Shown: in pieces, positions 51,943 to 62,012 of the stretch
How positions within the stretch are numbered: position 1 is the first letter of the stretch
How the letters are laid out: each line of letters starts with the position of its first letter
From: Cercospora beticola
Taxonomy: Eukaryota; Ascomycota; Dothideomycetes; Mycosphaerellales; Mycosphaerellaceae
Direction of reading: 5' to 3'
Assembly: GCF_033473495.1 (NCBI RefSeq)
Contig: NC_088935.1
Span: 1,550,001 to 1,614,000, forward strand
Length of the DNA: 64,000 nt
Notes under the pieces: model-generated
What the model saw: the letters and a program-made list of their open reading frames with translations, nothing else
Told to the model about the DNA's origin: nothing
Databases searched by the model: none
Made by a program: the position numbers and the translations under genes

Positions 51943-53141
51943 ATGGGTTACCCAGAGACCGCCGAGGGCTTTATGATCGCCGACCAGAAGAACTGGACGA
52001 GCTTCGAGAAGAAGGAGTTCAAGCTGAAGCCGTTTGAGGACCGCGACATTGACATTGCCATTGAGTGCTGCGGTGTCTGCGGATCAGACGTCCACACCAT
52101 CAACGGAGGCTGGGGTGACTGCCCACTCCCAATCTGTGTGGGACACGAGGTATGTTATCACTGCAAGCAAGACACGCGTCCCCCACGAAAACTAATGGCG
52201 TCTCCAGGTCATTGGAAAGGCCGTCAAGGTTGGCAAGGACGTCAAGACTATCAAGGTCGGCGACCGAGTAGGTGTTGGTGCTCAGATCGGAGCCGATCTC
52301 ACCTGTGGCAACTGCAAGGCAGACCAGGAGAACTACTGCCCTAACTCAATTGGTGAGTGATCGCGACCTCAAGATAGCGGACGCCGAACTGACAGATTTG
52401 TGTTCAGACACATACGGTGCTCCATACAAAGATGGCACCATCTCGCAAGGTGGCTACGCCTCCCACATCCGCGCTCACGAATACTTCACCTTCAAGATCC
52501 CAGACAACATCGAGAGCGCAGTTGCAGCCCCGATGCTGTGCGCCGGTCTGACAGTATACTCGCCCCTCGTACGTCTCGGAGCCGGCCCAGGCAAGAAGGT
52601 CGCAATCGTTGGTCTGGGAGGACTCGGTCACTTCGCTGTGCTTTGGGCTCAAGCTCTCGGAGCCGAAGTCTACGTCCTCTCCCACAGCCCGAACAAGAAG
52701 GATGATGCCCTCAAGATGGGAGCTAAGCACTTCATCTGCACAAACGAGGAGGGCTGGCACAAGGATTTGGCCTTCACCTTCGACTTCATCCTCAACTGCG
52801 CCGATGCCACGCACAAGTTCAACCTGAAGGACTACTTTGGCACACTGAAGGTCATGGGTCGCTTCCACAACGTCGGCTTTGGCGACCACCCTCTTCCAGA
52901 GCTGATGGCACAAGACTTCGCTGGTAACGGTTGCTACATTGGTGCCTCGCACATTGGTAACCGACCAGAAATGCTTGCCATGTTCGATTTGGCCTCGAAG
53001 CAGAACATCAAGAGCTGGATCCAGACAGTCGATATCTCTGAGTCGGGCTGCGCAGAGGCCGTGAAGGCTGTGTCTGAGAACACCGTCCGATACAGATATG
53101 TCTTGACTGGATACGACAAGGTGTTCGGTAAGCGTGATTAG
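51943..53141 (+). CDS. NADP-dependent cinnamyl-type alcohol dehydrogenase (ADH6/ADH7-like)
   Basis: Three exons, 51943-52149, 52208-52352 and 52408-53141, give 361 residues. Zinc-site motifs are CCGVCGSDVHTINGGWGDCP and GHEVIGKAVKVGKDVKTIKV across the first junction; the structural-zinc cysteines include TCGNCKADQENYCPNSI. The nucleotide site is VGLGGLGHFAVLWAQALGAE, followed by VLSHSPNKKDDA, where Ser/Lys instead of Asp suggests NADPH. This is the cinnamyl-alcohol dehydrogenase/Adh6-7 subgroup, which reduces aromatic and branched aldehydes. The coding sequence begins right after a leader rich in A and C, and the introns are 58 and 55 nt. Converges with the ADH1-like gene. Confidence 0.93.
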
Positions 53142-53333
53142 AGAGGATCAACACCAGACATAGAGATATGGCTATGATAAAATCATGAATGAACGTACTT
53201 TTGAAGCTTACGTCGTAGTCGGAACCATGATCGGCCTCCGTCGAGTTGAATCTCGTATGTACATGGCAGTCCTACGAACTCACCCCGCCGGAGAAGCGAA
53301 AAGCGAGATAGACTACCTATCCTCCCTCTCCAC

Positions 53334-54596
53334 TCACGACAGATCGAGCACAACACGTCCACTAATCTCTCCCTTGTCCATTCTCTCAAAGATACTTGTC
53401 AACTCTTCTGGCTTCGCAGTAGTGAAGTGCGTCTTCACCACTCCTCGCTCCGCAAACTCCAATGTCTCAATCGCCTCCTTACGATCACCAACCGCAACGC
53501 CTACAATCTTCTGTGCCTTGGCAACGAGGAACTGTGGGAAAGCTGTGGCAATGGGCTTGAGGTCTCCTTCTGGCAGACCGACACAGACCAGGGTACCGCC
53601 GAACTTGAGCATGCCCATGCCGCTATAGGAGAAAGAGAAATGTCAGTCACTCCCAGCCAAAACCCCTCAAGAAGAAAAGAAGAACTCACCTCGCATAAGC
53701 CGCATTAGCAGCAGTCAAAACCAACACAGCCTGAACACCCAATCCTCCCGTCGCAGCTTTAACCTCCTCTTCCGCCTTACCTTGCGTATGATCAATGAAG
53801 ACCTCTGCTCCACAATCTTTGGCCAAATCTTTCTTGCTGCCGGCATCAATGGCAATGACTCGGATTCCCATACCCCGCGAGGCAATTTGTGTGGCCAAAT
53901 GTCCGAGACCACCTCCTGCTCCGAGAATAGCGATCCAGTCTCCTGCTTTGGCGCTAGATTTGCGAAGGGCGGAGTAGACTGTTACACCGGCGCAGAGCAT
54001 GGGAGCGGCGGCATCCGAGGGGAGGGATTCGGGGATTGGTGTTACGTAGCTGTATACCAATGAACATCAGTATGTGCATCCTTTCTCAACGAGATAGTAA
54101 CACTTACCTCGCTGGCGCAAGAGCATATTGCTGAAATGTTCCTGGAGTGTAGTACCCTGAGATCTTCTGATTAAAGCAAACACCATCGTGTCCTGCATGA
54201 CAAGCTGGGCAAGAATCACAAATGGCGGAAATCCATTTAATTCCTACGCGGTCTCCGATTTTGACGGCGCTGTTCTCTGCTCCCGGGCCGAGTTTGACGA
54301 CTTTGCCGACTCCCTCGTGGCCACCGACTTGGCCGGCTTGAGTTGGGTATGGGAGACCTGCCCAGCGGTTTGTCATGACCTGGATAGTGTTTAGTTTCTC
54401 GTGAGAGAGAGACTCTTTGGGGTATTGTTCAACTTACACCGAGATCAGAATGGCAGACGCCAGAGTGTGTGAGGTTCACGAGGACCTCGCCTGGACCTGG
54501 CTCTGGTGTGTCGAGCTCGACGACTTTGGTGGAGATTTTGCCTGGCTCATCGTAGATGACGGCCTTGTATTTCTTTGGGATCTCTGGAGCTGCCAT
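53334..54596 (-). CDS. Zinc-dependent alcohol dehydrogenase, ADH1-like
   Basis: Four exons, 54596-54438, 54379-54108, 54049-53690 and 53622-53334, give 359 residues. Motifs: HSGVCHSDLG (first zinc Cys), GGHEGVGKVV (His/Glu), ICDSCPACHAGHDGVCFNQK (structural zinc), and the NAD site ILGAGGGLGHLATQIASRGM followed by RVIAIDAG, where Asp indicates NAD. LPSDAAAPMLCAGVTVYSAL is a family hallmark. This is the ethanol/propanol-preferring class; the loop after the first zinc Cys differs from yeast Adh1 (no HAWHGDW), so substrate preference may differ. All three junctions restore conserved motifs. Its 3' end lies 192 bp from that of the ADH6-like gene. Confidence 0.92.
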
Positions 54597-55197
54597 TGTG
54601 GATGTATGTCTGTCCAAGCTACTGTGGTCTTGATGAGTTGTTTAAATTACAGTTACACAAAAATTGGTATGTCGAAGAAAAGAACCAGAAACTGCAAAGT
54701 AGACTTATGGGTCTTTTTAATCGTACGTCTCGACTCGTGCACAGCATGTGGGTAGAGCTATGAGATAAGACGACCAGGAGGGAGAGAGGACCTCGGCAGC
54801 TCCAATTGATGCAGCATTGCTCCACGGCATTGACTTAGCGTACATTGTGTGGTGCTGCCTTTGACTGGATCTGCATGCATTTGTTGTCTGGATCCAACGA
54901 GAGGTGGCTTGCCTGGATGGTTAGCAAGTGTGGGGCAAACCGCCCTTGGAGCTCCCCTCGCTCCCGACTAAAGAAGCCACTGGGGAGGGGTAGAAGTGTG
55001 GAGTACTGCAGCCAACGACGTGCGTGGAATCCGCGTAGCAGCCTTACACCATGCCTAGGGACAATCCAGATGGTCTTGGGTTTTTGATGTGTTTCATATC
55101 AGCGAGCTAGAGATCAGGACAGCCGCATACCTTTCCCGACCGAGTTCTTGGCAATACGAGAGACGAATATTCCGGTATTGTGATTGCCACCTGCAAC
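54597..55197. other. Divergent intergenic region between the ADH1-like and ACT-domain genes
   Basis: Two SYGGRG hexamers, the consensus of the carbon-repressor CreA, occur on the + strand at 54930-54935 and 54980-54985, 334-389 bp upstream of the ADH1-like ATG. The motif is short and common, so this is weak evidence. Confidence 0.3.
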
Positions 55198-55644
55198 ATG
55201 TCCCACTCAGGCGAAAGAAATCTCGACAAGCTCATTGAATCGATGAATCCAACCCTAGACGACGAAGTTTTCGTATTCTCAAAGCTTCCCTTGGATTCGA
55301 ATCAAGCCCTGGACTTCATTCTCAAGATATCCGATTTAGGCGTGAAGATGTTGTTCAGAGAGAAGGAAGCCTGGACCCTCATACTTCCAAAGTCAATGGC
55401 AACTGCCGAGAAGCTCGACTACATGTTCGAGTGTCGACAGATCACTCTGAACGTCCACTCTAGTCTGGATGCTGTGGGGTTTTTGGCCGCCATCACGACA
55501 GAGTTGGCGTCGAAATTGGGCATAGGTGTCAATCCAGTGAGCGGATTTTATCACGATCATCTCTTCGTGCCTACAGGCACTGAGGAGCAAGTCGTCGAAG
55601 CTCTACGACACATGTCAGCTGCCAGAGGTCAGCGTGATTCGTAG
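55198..55644 (+). CDS. Small ACT-domain protein
   Basis: Single exon, 148 residues, from ATG 55198 (an in-frame GTG 18 bp upstream is ignored). It resembles the stand-alone double-ACT proteins related to the regulatory part of aspartate kinases. Features include GERNLDKLIESMNPTLDDEV followed by FVFSKLPL at the N-terminus, an ACT-like strand pattern around HSSLDAVGFLAAITTELASK, then GIGVNPVSGFYHDHLFVPTG, the family's C-terminal signature. ACT domains usually bind amino acids; the ligand and partner here are unknown. Tail-to-tail with tryptophan synthase, which may be coincidence. Confidence 0.82.
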   Translation: MSHSGERNLDKLIESMNPTLDDEVFVFSKLPLDSNQALDFILKISDLGVKMLFREKEAWTLILPKSMATAEKLDYMFECRQITLNVHSSLDAVGFLAAITTELASKLGIGVNPVSGFYHDHLFVPTGTEEQVVEALRHMSAARGQRDS

Positions 55645-55887
55645 AGTGTACATTTTGCAAGGATAGTAGGGAAATACTTCTTCAGCCTTCAAGAGCTGAT
55701 CATCGGCATCGAGCCGGTCAGTCGTATTTCGACGTCTATGGAACTTTTACATCGTCAACAAGACTGAAGCGAAGAAGCCGTCATTATACATAAGTGCATG
55801 AGAGCGCAATGATGTTGTCCAATCCGCGATCCGAACGCCGGTCATAATTCATGCATGCGAGAAACGCGATGAAGAGGATGTTGTGAA

Positions 55888-58176
55888 CTAGAATCGCAGG
55901 TCCCAACCCATCTGTGGTCCGATGCGCGGGAGTTCCTCTGCGACAGACTGCACATCCTTGTCACCGCGTCCAGACAAGCAGATAACGATGTTTTGGTCGT
56001 CCTTCATGGTCTTCGCGAGCTGAATGGCGCCAAAGACGGCGTGGCTGGTCTCCAAGGCTGGGATGATACCTTCCAATTCAGAGAGGACCTTGAAGCCGAT
56101 GAAAGCTTCTGTGTCCGTGGCAGCGATGAACTTGGCCCTCTCGCTGTCTTTCCAGCCAGACAGCTCCGGACCAACTCCAGGATAGTCCAGACCTGCTGAT
56201 ACAGAATGTGTTTCGTCGATCTGACCCTCGTCGTTCTGCAGAATGTACGTTCTCACACCGTGCAGAACTCCAGGCTTTCCACCTGTGAGGGTGGCACTGT
56301 GCTTCTTGGTTTCTACGCCATCACCACCCGCTTCAACGCCGAGAAGCTTCACGCTCGGGTCGTTCGAGAATGGGTAGAACATGCCCGTGGCGTTGCTGCC
56401 ACCGCCAACGCACGCGACGACAGCATCCGGAAGACGGCCAGTCAGTTCTTGCATTTGCTCCTTCGTTTCATTTCCAATAACACTTTGGAACGTCCGCACC
56501 ATTGTCGGGAAAGGATGAGGACCGATCGCAGAGCCGATGATGTAGTGTGTAGTGTCGAGCTTCTCAACCCATTTTCGGAGAGCTTCGTTGACTGCATCGC
56601 GAAGCGTTCGAGAGCCAGCCTCGACCGCAACGACAGATGCACCCAGAAGCTTCATCCTGAAGACATTGAGAGCCTGTCTCCGTACATCTTCAGCACCCAT
56701 ATAGACTGTGCACTTCATGCCGAATCTAGCGCAGACGGTGGCAGTGGCAACACCGTGCTGGCCAGCACCTGTCTCCGCAATGATCTCTGTCTTGCCGAGT
56801 CGTCTGGCGATCAATATTTGCCCGACCGCGTTATTGATCTTGTGTGAGCCGGTGTGGTTCAGATCTTCACGTTTCAAGTAGATATTTGCGCCATGACCAG
56901 GCTGACTTTCCTCTCGTACTAGCTCCGTGAGTCGTTCTGACTTGTGGAGACTCGAAGGACGACTCATGTATGGATAGTATGACCTGAACTCTTTCCAAAA
57001 CTCTGGGTCATTGATAGCATCGCTGAAGCCTTGTTCCAGTTCTCGCAAGCAGTCCATGAGCGACTCGGGCACGTACTGGCCACCAAATTGGCCGAATCGC
57101 GAAGGAACAAGCTCTGGGTCCTTCTCTTCTGTGTTCAGTGCCTCCAGTTGATCAGCGAGGCCGGGACCCTTAGTGTCCGAATCTCTTATCACTCCATCAA
57201 CATGCACTGTGCCATTCGCCGGGTTGCTCTCGCTCGCGGGTTGCTTCGTGGGGTCTGCAGTCGAGATTTCTTTCGGCGCTTCGCCGTTTGTCTGCTTGAT
57301 CCAGCCGCTGCCGTCACCATTTGTGTTCGCAGCGGTCGAAATACTGTGTCCATTGGTCGCTTCTGGGCTAACGCGAGGGTTTCTCCGCTGAGTAATCTTG
57401 TGACAGTACTCCTCAACAGCCTTCGCTCCTTGCCCACTCGGCGCATTCTTGATTGTAGTGATGATTTGACTGCCGATAACGACACCCTCCGACACCTGAC
57501 CCACCTCGACGAAGTGCTCTCGCGTACTGACACCGAAGCCAACGGCCGCCGGCGCTCCATTCGAGTATTGATGCACGCGCTCAACGAGTTGTGGAAGACC
57601 TGTGCTAAGGGCGCCAGTTGCACCGGTGACACCCATTCTCGACACAACGTAGATAAAAGAGTCTGCGATACTGCACAGCAACTTCATGCGCTTGTCACTC
57701 GTTGATGGTGCGATCAGTGGGACGTATGACAAGCCGTAGGTCTTGCAATGGTGGCGGAACCTCACAGCCTCCTCAGGCGGCAGGTCCACCATGATGAAGC
57801 CATTGACGCCAGCAGCTTTGGCGTCTTGTAGCATACGCTCTTCGCCATAGGCAAGTAGCGGATTGTAGTAGCCCATGAGCAGGACCGGGGCCTTCAGACC
57901 CTTGCTGCGGGCCTCTTTGACAATGTTCAGACATGAAGTAGTTGTTGTGCCGTTGGCCAACGCGATGGTGTTAGCTGTCTGAATAGTCGGTCCGTCTGCA
58001 ATAGGATCGGTGAAGGGCGTTCCCAGCTCAATGATGTCGGCGCCACCGGCTTCCATCCCCAGCAGGATGTTGGCCGTCTCTGCTATCGTGGGGTAGCCAG
58101 CAGTCGTGTATGTCACCAAAGCCGCCCGGCCCTCGCTCTTTGCGCGGGCAAACGCCTGTCGGATGCCCTCTGCCAT
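55888..58176 (-). CDS. TRP5: Tryptophan synthase, bifunctional alpha-beta fusion
   Basis: Single exon, 762 residues. It catalyses the last two steps of tryptophan synthesis: indole release from indole-3-glycerol phosphate (alpha) and its condensation with serine (beta). Residues 1-265 are the alpha barrel with catalytic Glu50 and Asp61 in [17 protein letters not shown] Thr/Asn/Gly-rich linker (about 275-360) joins it to the beta half, which starts at [13 protein letters not shown]. Beta hallmarks are [18 protein letters not shown] with PLP-binding Lys446, [16 protein letters not shown], and the phosphate-binding GGGSNA. The alpha-beta order in one polypeptide is the normal fungal arrangement. 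A TGAGTCA site 113 bp upstream suggests general amino-acid control. Confidence 0.97.
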   Translation of the reverse strand: MAEGIRQAFARAKSEGRAALVTYTTAGYPTIAETANILLGMEAGGADIIELGTPFTDPIADGPTIQTANTIALANGTTTTSCLNIVKEARSKGLKAPVLLMGYYNPLLAYGEERMLQDAKAAGVNGFIMVDLPPEEAVRFRHHCKTYGLSYVPLIAPSTSDKRMKLLCSIADSFIYVVSRMGVTGATGALSTGLPQLVERVHQYSNGAPAAVGFGVSTREHFVEVGQVSEGVVIGSQIITTIKNAPSGQGAKAVEEYCHKITQRRNPRVSPEATNGHSISTAANTNGDGSGWIKQTNGEAPKEISTADPTKQPASESNPANGTVHVDGVIRDSDTKGPGLADQLEALNTEEKDPELVPSRFGQFGGQYVPESLMDCLRELEQGFSDAINDPEFWKEFRSYYPYMSRPSSLHKSERLTELVREESQPGHGANIYLKREDLNHTGSHKINNAVGQILIARRLGKTEIIAETGAGQHGVATATVCARFGMKCTVYMGAEDVRRQALNVFRMKLLGASVVAVEAGSRTLRDAVNEALRKWVEKLDTTHYIIGSAIGPHPFPTMVRTFQSVIGNETKEQMQELTGRLPDAVVACVGGGSNATGMFYPFSNDPSVKLLGVEAGGDGVETKKHSATLTGGKPGVLHGVRTYILQNDEGQIDETHSVSAGLDYPGVGPELSGWKDSERAKFIAATDTEAFIGFKVLSELEGIIPALETSHAVFGAIQLAKTMKDDQNIVICLSGRGDKDVQSVAEELPRIGPQMGWDLRF

Positions 58177-59273
58177 GGTGGCTGATCTCGTTCACGGAGG
58201 ATGGATGTCGTATAGTCGGGTGCACTCTCGTAGGTGGAAAGGAGTGGGCTGTGTTGTGAGAGGATAGCAACAGTAATAAAGAGTCTTGTGAGTCAATGGC
58301 TGTTCGGCGTCCGGCGGCCGTCAAACAAAATTGGACGTCCGAGCCAGATGAGCTCACCATGCAGGGTCCAAATCTCGCCCCTCCTCGACTTGCCTCTCCA
58401 TTCGTATCCATGTTGTACCGACACATACCATCAAGAGGCCTCGGAAGTTCCGATGCACGACTAGCATCTATTGCGCATTGTTGTCTGCGACAATCGCGCA
58501 ACGAACACATCTTCGCAATGGCTAGTATCAAGAACAGCCATGGAAGGACAAGATTCGGATTTGCCCATCCTTGAACACGGTGAGCAGTGAGAATCAGGTC
58601 AGCTAATAACACAAAGTGTCTCTCCAAAGGCCGATGCGAGCATATGACCCAATGCCAGCGGCGCGAAGAATCAAGGCGAACGCAGGATGAAAGCGGACAC
58701 CAAGATTATTCGCTTGAGCACGATACGATACCAAGCAGATCTATGGCGTCTCTGGACACCTTGCCGGATGCCGCTGAGGACAACAGCAGACCTATAGAAG
58801 ATCTTGCCCATCGCCTATCATTTTTCAGAGCTGATGTTTTGATCCTGCACCAACATGGCGCGTCACAGCGTCTTTACTGTTGCGGCGGTCTTGGCTCCGT
58901 AGCGCCAATCAGGCGCGCATTTACGCGCCCATCCAGTCTTCGAGCATGCGTCGCCACTCACGACCGCATGCGATCCTTCTCGATACCTGGCTGCGGCGTT
59001 GTTGGCGGCTACATGACGAACGGTTGCTCCCATGACGAAGTCTCTGGCGGCAACGACAGCCTGGCGAGGTGAGTCGTCTCGTTCAAATTGAACATAGTAG
59101 CCACGTCCACGGGCCTCCGGCCATGACGCTGCTTGTTGCTACGACTGCACGAATCTCATTGGTATAGTTGTACTGCTTTCTTTTCATCTCTTTCTTCAGG
59201 CTGCTGGACAGCCGTAATATTGCATTCGATAATCGTTAGGACCGGACTCCATGCTTGGAAGCAACTGGGCACT
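58177..59273. other. Divergent intergenic region between TRP5 and the CFEM gene
   Basis: Apart from the TGAGTCA at 58289-58295, this holds a + strand open frame (58587-59072) with no recognisable motif. It may also contain an unrecognised first exon of the CFEM gene: an ATG at 59123 and acceptor-like CAG sites at 59197-59199 and 59304-59306. Confidence 0.4.
58289..58295. promoter_or_regulatory. Gcn4/CPC1-type binding site upstream of TRP5
   Basis: TGAGTCA matches the bZIP consensus TGASTCA exactly and lies 113 bp upstream of the tryptophan synthase ATG. Amino-acid biosynthetic genes of filamentous fungi are commonly activated through such sites by CPC1/CpcA. Binding is inferred. Confidence 0.6.
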
Positions 59274-61352
59274 ATGCCGTGGGGCCTTCCGACACCGTCA
59301 CTCCAGAATGCGCCGCGATCAGACAGACAAGGCAATTCGAACACAACACAGTCACTTCTCGACAAGGAGCTGCAAAGTGCAGTGCCTGCATGTGCGCGCA
59401 CTTGTCTAGACAACTTCATCCGGACACAATTCAACCTAAGATGTCTCGCAGCAGATTGCATATGCAGCTTTACCTCAAATTCGGAACCAGAGTATTCACT
59501 TGGGGAGCTCGCTCTGAAGTGCGTAAAAGGACCAAGCTGCGATGGCGTTGAGATAACTGAGCAAGCCGCGGCGGTGGCATTCAACTTGTGTTCGGGCCGA
59601 TATGGCGCTGCTCCAGGCGTGCATACGACACTGACTGTGGCCCCATCAACATCAACAAAAAGGACCTCCTCCGCAACCTCGACGTCAACAAAAACTTCTT
59701 CCGTTGTCAGAACGTCGACAACACAGGCAGCGACGACCAGCTCTTCTAGTGCCGCGACTGCGGGAGCTTTCGCATCTTCCCGTCCTGAAGATGACTCGGG
59801 ACTGTCGAGCGGGCAAGCTGTAGGCATCGCCATCGGTACTGTTTCTGCAGTGACGCTCATTGTAGCTCTAATATATGTTATATCTTGCATGCGTCGACGC
59901 AAAAGACAAAAGAATAGCACACAGAGACATAGCTGGGATTTTGCTGACGAGGAGCCGGCAAACCATTCGCAGTTTGTGCATGGCAATGTGGACACAAGCA
60001 ACACATCATACGAGTGGAATGGATACAACGCCGGACCCGTTTCGGAAAAGCATCATACGTTCTGGCCGTCACCCTATGCAGGTCATGGTACGATAGCAGA
60101 GCGGGAGTACGGCCACAAACAGAGCAAAATGTCCCGCACGACCAATGCATTACCGGACAGTCCAGGTAGCAACACAAGCATGCGAACACTGTCGCAATTA
60201 TTGCCCGAGCGACCAGGTCGTCAACCTCCGCCGCCACCATCGAAATCGCCAGCGTACGCCCCAGCGATATACACTCCTGCCACGGTCTTCGAGGAAGAAC
60301 ACACACCAAAGCTGCCTGATGTCTCGTTCCCAGGTTTACCAGCTCATCCAGCGGTAATGAAGAACAAGCCCGTCAGAGCAACACAAGTAGGCATGTCACA
60401 GCCAGCTCTGTCGATCCAGATTCCCCAGCAGCCTGTTCGAACGCCTGACACGCACAATTCAGTCAATTGGCCTCTCCCGCCACCCCCAGCACTGCAACCA
60501 CATGGCGAACTTCAACGCCTGGGAACCAACTCAGGTGCCTTCTCAAGCAAGACAAGCTTGCTGGACTATTACGCGAGCGCAGATAGCGGCGCATCGCCTC
60601 AGGACCTCAATTCTTCCACGCCAATCGAGGAGGCTATCCAAGTGCGGCGACCCGCTCCCGCTGCTATAGTCATTACCCAGCCCTCGTATCAGCCACAAGC
60701 TGTGAGGGACTCGATCGCATCAGATATATCGCGTCGGACTTCATTTGAGAGCACCAATCCGGATGATACGACACCGCCTGAAGACGAAGACAAACGATTG
60801 AGTCCTGTTGTGGAGTCGCCCATCTCGAATGTCCGGTATCCCAGAATTCCTAGACCTAGCAATCAGGCTATTCCTCGATCGCCGGTGTATTCTGGCGCGC
60901 CTGTTCGACACCCGCAAAGGACAGACAGTAGAGCAGACATGCTGACAGAAGTGAAGAGGACCACGGGACACGCTCCGACATTGAGTGGCTCGACTTTAGC
61001 CGCGAAGCGGAGAGGCGATACAGCCGCCCACAATCTGGAACAAGGCCTTCACATTAGCAACTCGTCCTACGATACGACCTCACGGAAGAATGCGACGCAG
61101 GCTCCGAATGAAAATCGCGCTCATCGCGGACAGCAAAATCCATTGAAGGGTTATGGCCGACCGACAAACCCGCCAAGCGCTGGAAGGGCTCAATCCGCAA
61201 CAGTCAACGTGAAGAGCCCGGCGGAATCGTTGGGAAGCCCATTGTGGGAGCCTAAGATGACGCCTAGTCGGAAAGGCGACGATCTGTTCTTGAGCGTGTC
61301 TGTTGCGACTCCGCAAGCGAGTCATTTCCACGAATTATATGACCGACGATGA
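59274..61352 (+). CDS. CFEM-domain single-pass membrane protein
   Basis: From the first in-frame ATG at 59274 this is 692 residues. The CFEM domain has all eight cysteines, at about residues 40, 44, 57, 62, 64, 83, 89 and 106. A Ser/Thr-rich stalk (about 118-180) leads to one membrane helix (about 183-205, VGIAIGTVSAVTLIVALIYV) followed by CMRRRKR and a ~485-residue Pro/Ser-rich cytosolic tail. CFEM proteins bind haem or act at the cell surface in fungus-host contact. No signal peptide follows this ATG, although the topology needs one. The frame stays open upstream to about 59130 without an ATG, so a 5' exon is probably missing; splicing ATG 59123 to 59307 keeps the frame but does not give a convincing signal peptide. 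Confidence 0.75.
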   Translation: MPWGLPTPSLQNAPRSDRQGNSNTTQSLLDKELQSAVPACARTCLDNFIRTQFNLRCLAADCICSFTSNSEPEYSLGELALKCVKGPSCDGVEITEQAAAVAFNLCSGRYGAAPGVHTTLTVAPSTSTKRTSSATSTSTKTSSVVRTSTTQAATTSSSSAATAGAFASSRPEDDSGLSSGQAVGIAIGTVSAVTLIVALIYVISCMRRRKRQKNSTQRHSWDFADEEPANHSQFVHGNVDTSNTSYEWNGYNAGPVSEKHHTFWPSPYAGHGTIAEREYGHKQSKMSRTTNALPDSPGSNTSMRTLSQLLPERPGRQPPPPPSKSPAYAPAIYTPATVFEEEHTPKLPDVSFPGLPAHPAVMKNKPVRATQVGMSQPALSIQIPQQPVRTPDTHNSVNWPLPPPPALQPHGELQRLGTNSGAFSSKTSLLDYYASADSGASPQDLNSSTPIEEAIQVRRPAPAAIVITQPSYQPQAVRDSIASDISRRTSFESTNPDDTTPPEDEDKRLSPVVESPISNVRYPRIPRPSNQAIPRSPVYSGAPVRHPQRTDSRADMLTEVKRTTGHAPTLSGSTLAAKRRGDTAAHNLEQGLHISNSSYDTTSRKNATQAPNENRAHRGQQNPLKGYGRPTNPPSAGRAQSATVNVKSPAESLGSPLWEPKMTPSRKGDDLFLSVSVATPQASHFHELYDRR

Positions 61353-62012
61353 ATGGAAGCATAGTGGCATTTCATTTGCAGCGTTCAAGCGGAAAGACCG
61401 CAATGGTCCTGTATTAGTAGACGATAGAGATTCCAGTTCCAGATGTACATATAGCATAATTGCAGAATCTGACGATGATGGCCAAGATGGCATCGTAGTG
61501 TTTCCTCTGCTCAGATGCCGATCGCTCTGCGGATGGGGGCCGAGTTCACTGAAGCCGATGCGGCTCTACTCAGCGAGTTTTTTGGGCGGATGAGAGTGAC
61601 TGAGGTGCCAATGGTACCTGAGAGCAAGGCTAAACACGTGCTTTGCAAAATCTCCGTCAGCATTGGTCATGGCGAGATGATCCGTCGCGCGCCGGTGGAG
61701 GAGGAAAAATTGCCGTGCACACACAAACGACGAGATTGCTCAGCAATGGCGGCCACTGTCGCAGGTCGCGGTGTGCTGAGGCCAATCGTCATCGGCGGCG
61801 CGGTGTCGAGGCCAGCAGTGCCGCCGAGGGGGGCGAGTGTATTGCCGTTGTAAGACCGTGTCGGCGTCTGCTTGAGCACCAACAAAGTCATCGCGTCCAA
61901 AGTGGGGACCCTGTCGCCCTGCGTGGGAAGTTACATCAGCGCAAAACTTGAGCTCTTTTCAAGAAAGCCCGACTCTCTCTCCTCCACTCGTCTTCGACTC
62001 ACCACCGCAACG
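61353..62012. other. Intergenic region, promoter of TKL1
   Basis: No gene supported. The last 60 bp before the transketolase ATG is CT- and then A/C-rich, like a fungal 5' leader. Confidence 0.4.

Noticed and set aside
58587..59072. 161-codon + strand open frame upstream of the CFEM gene
   Set aside because: No motif, irregular composition, and its possible donor at 59071 does not join the CFEM frame in phase at the best acceptor.
59156..60028. 290-codon minus-strand open frame opposite the CFEM gene
   Set aside because: Complement of a Ser/Thr-rich coding region; the product is a Val/Glu-rich shadow.
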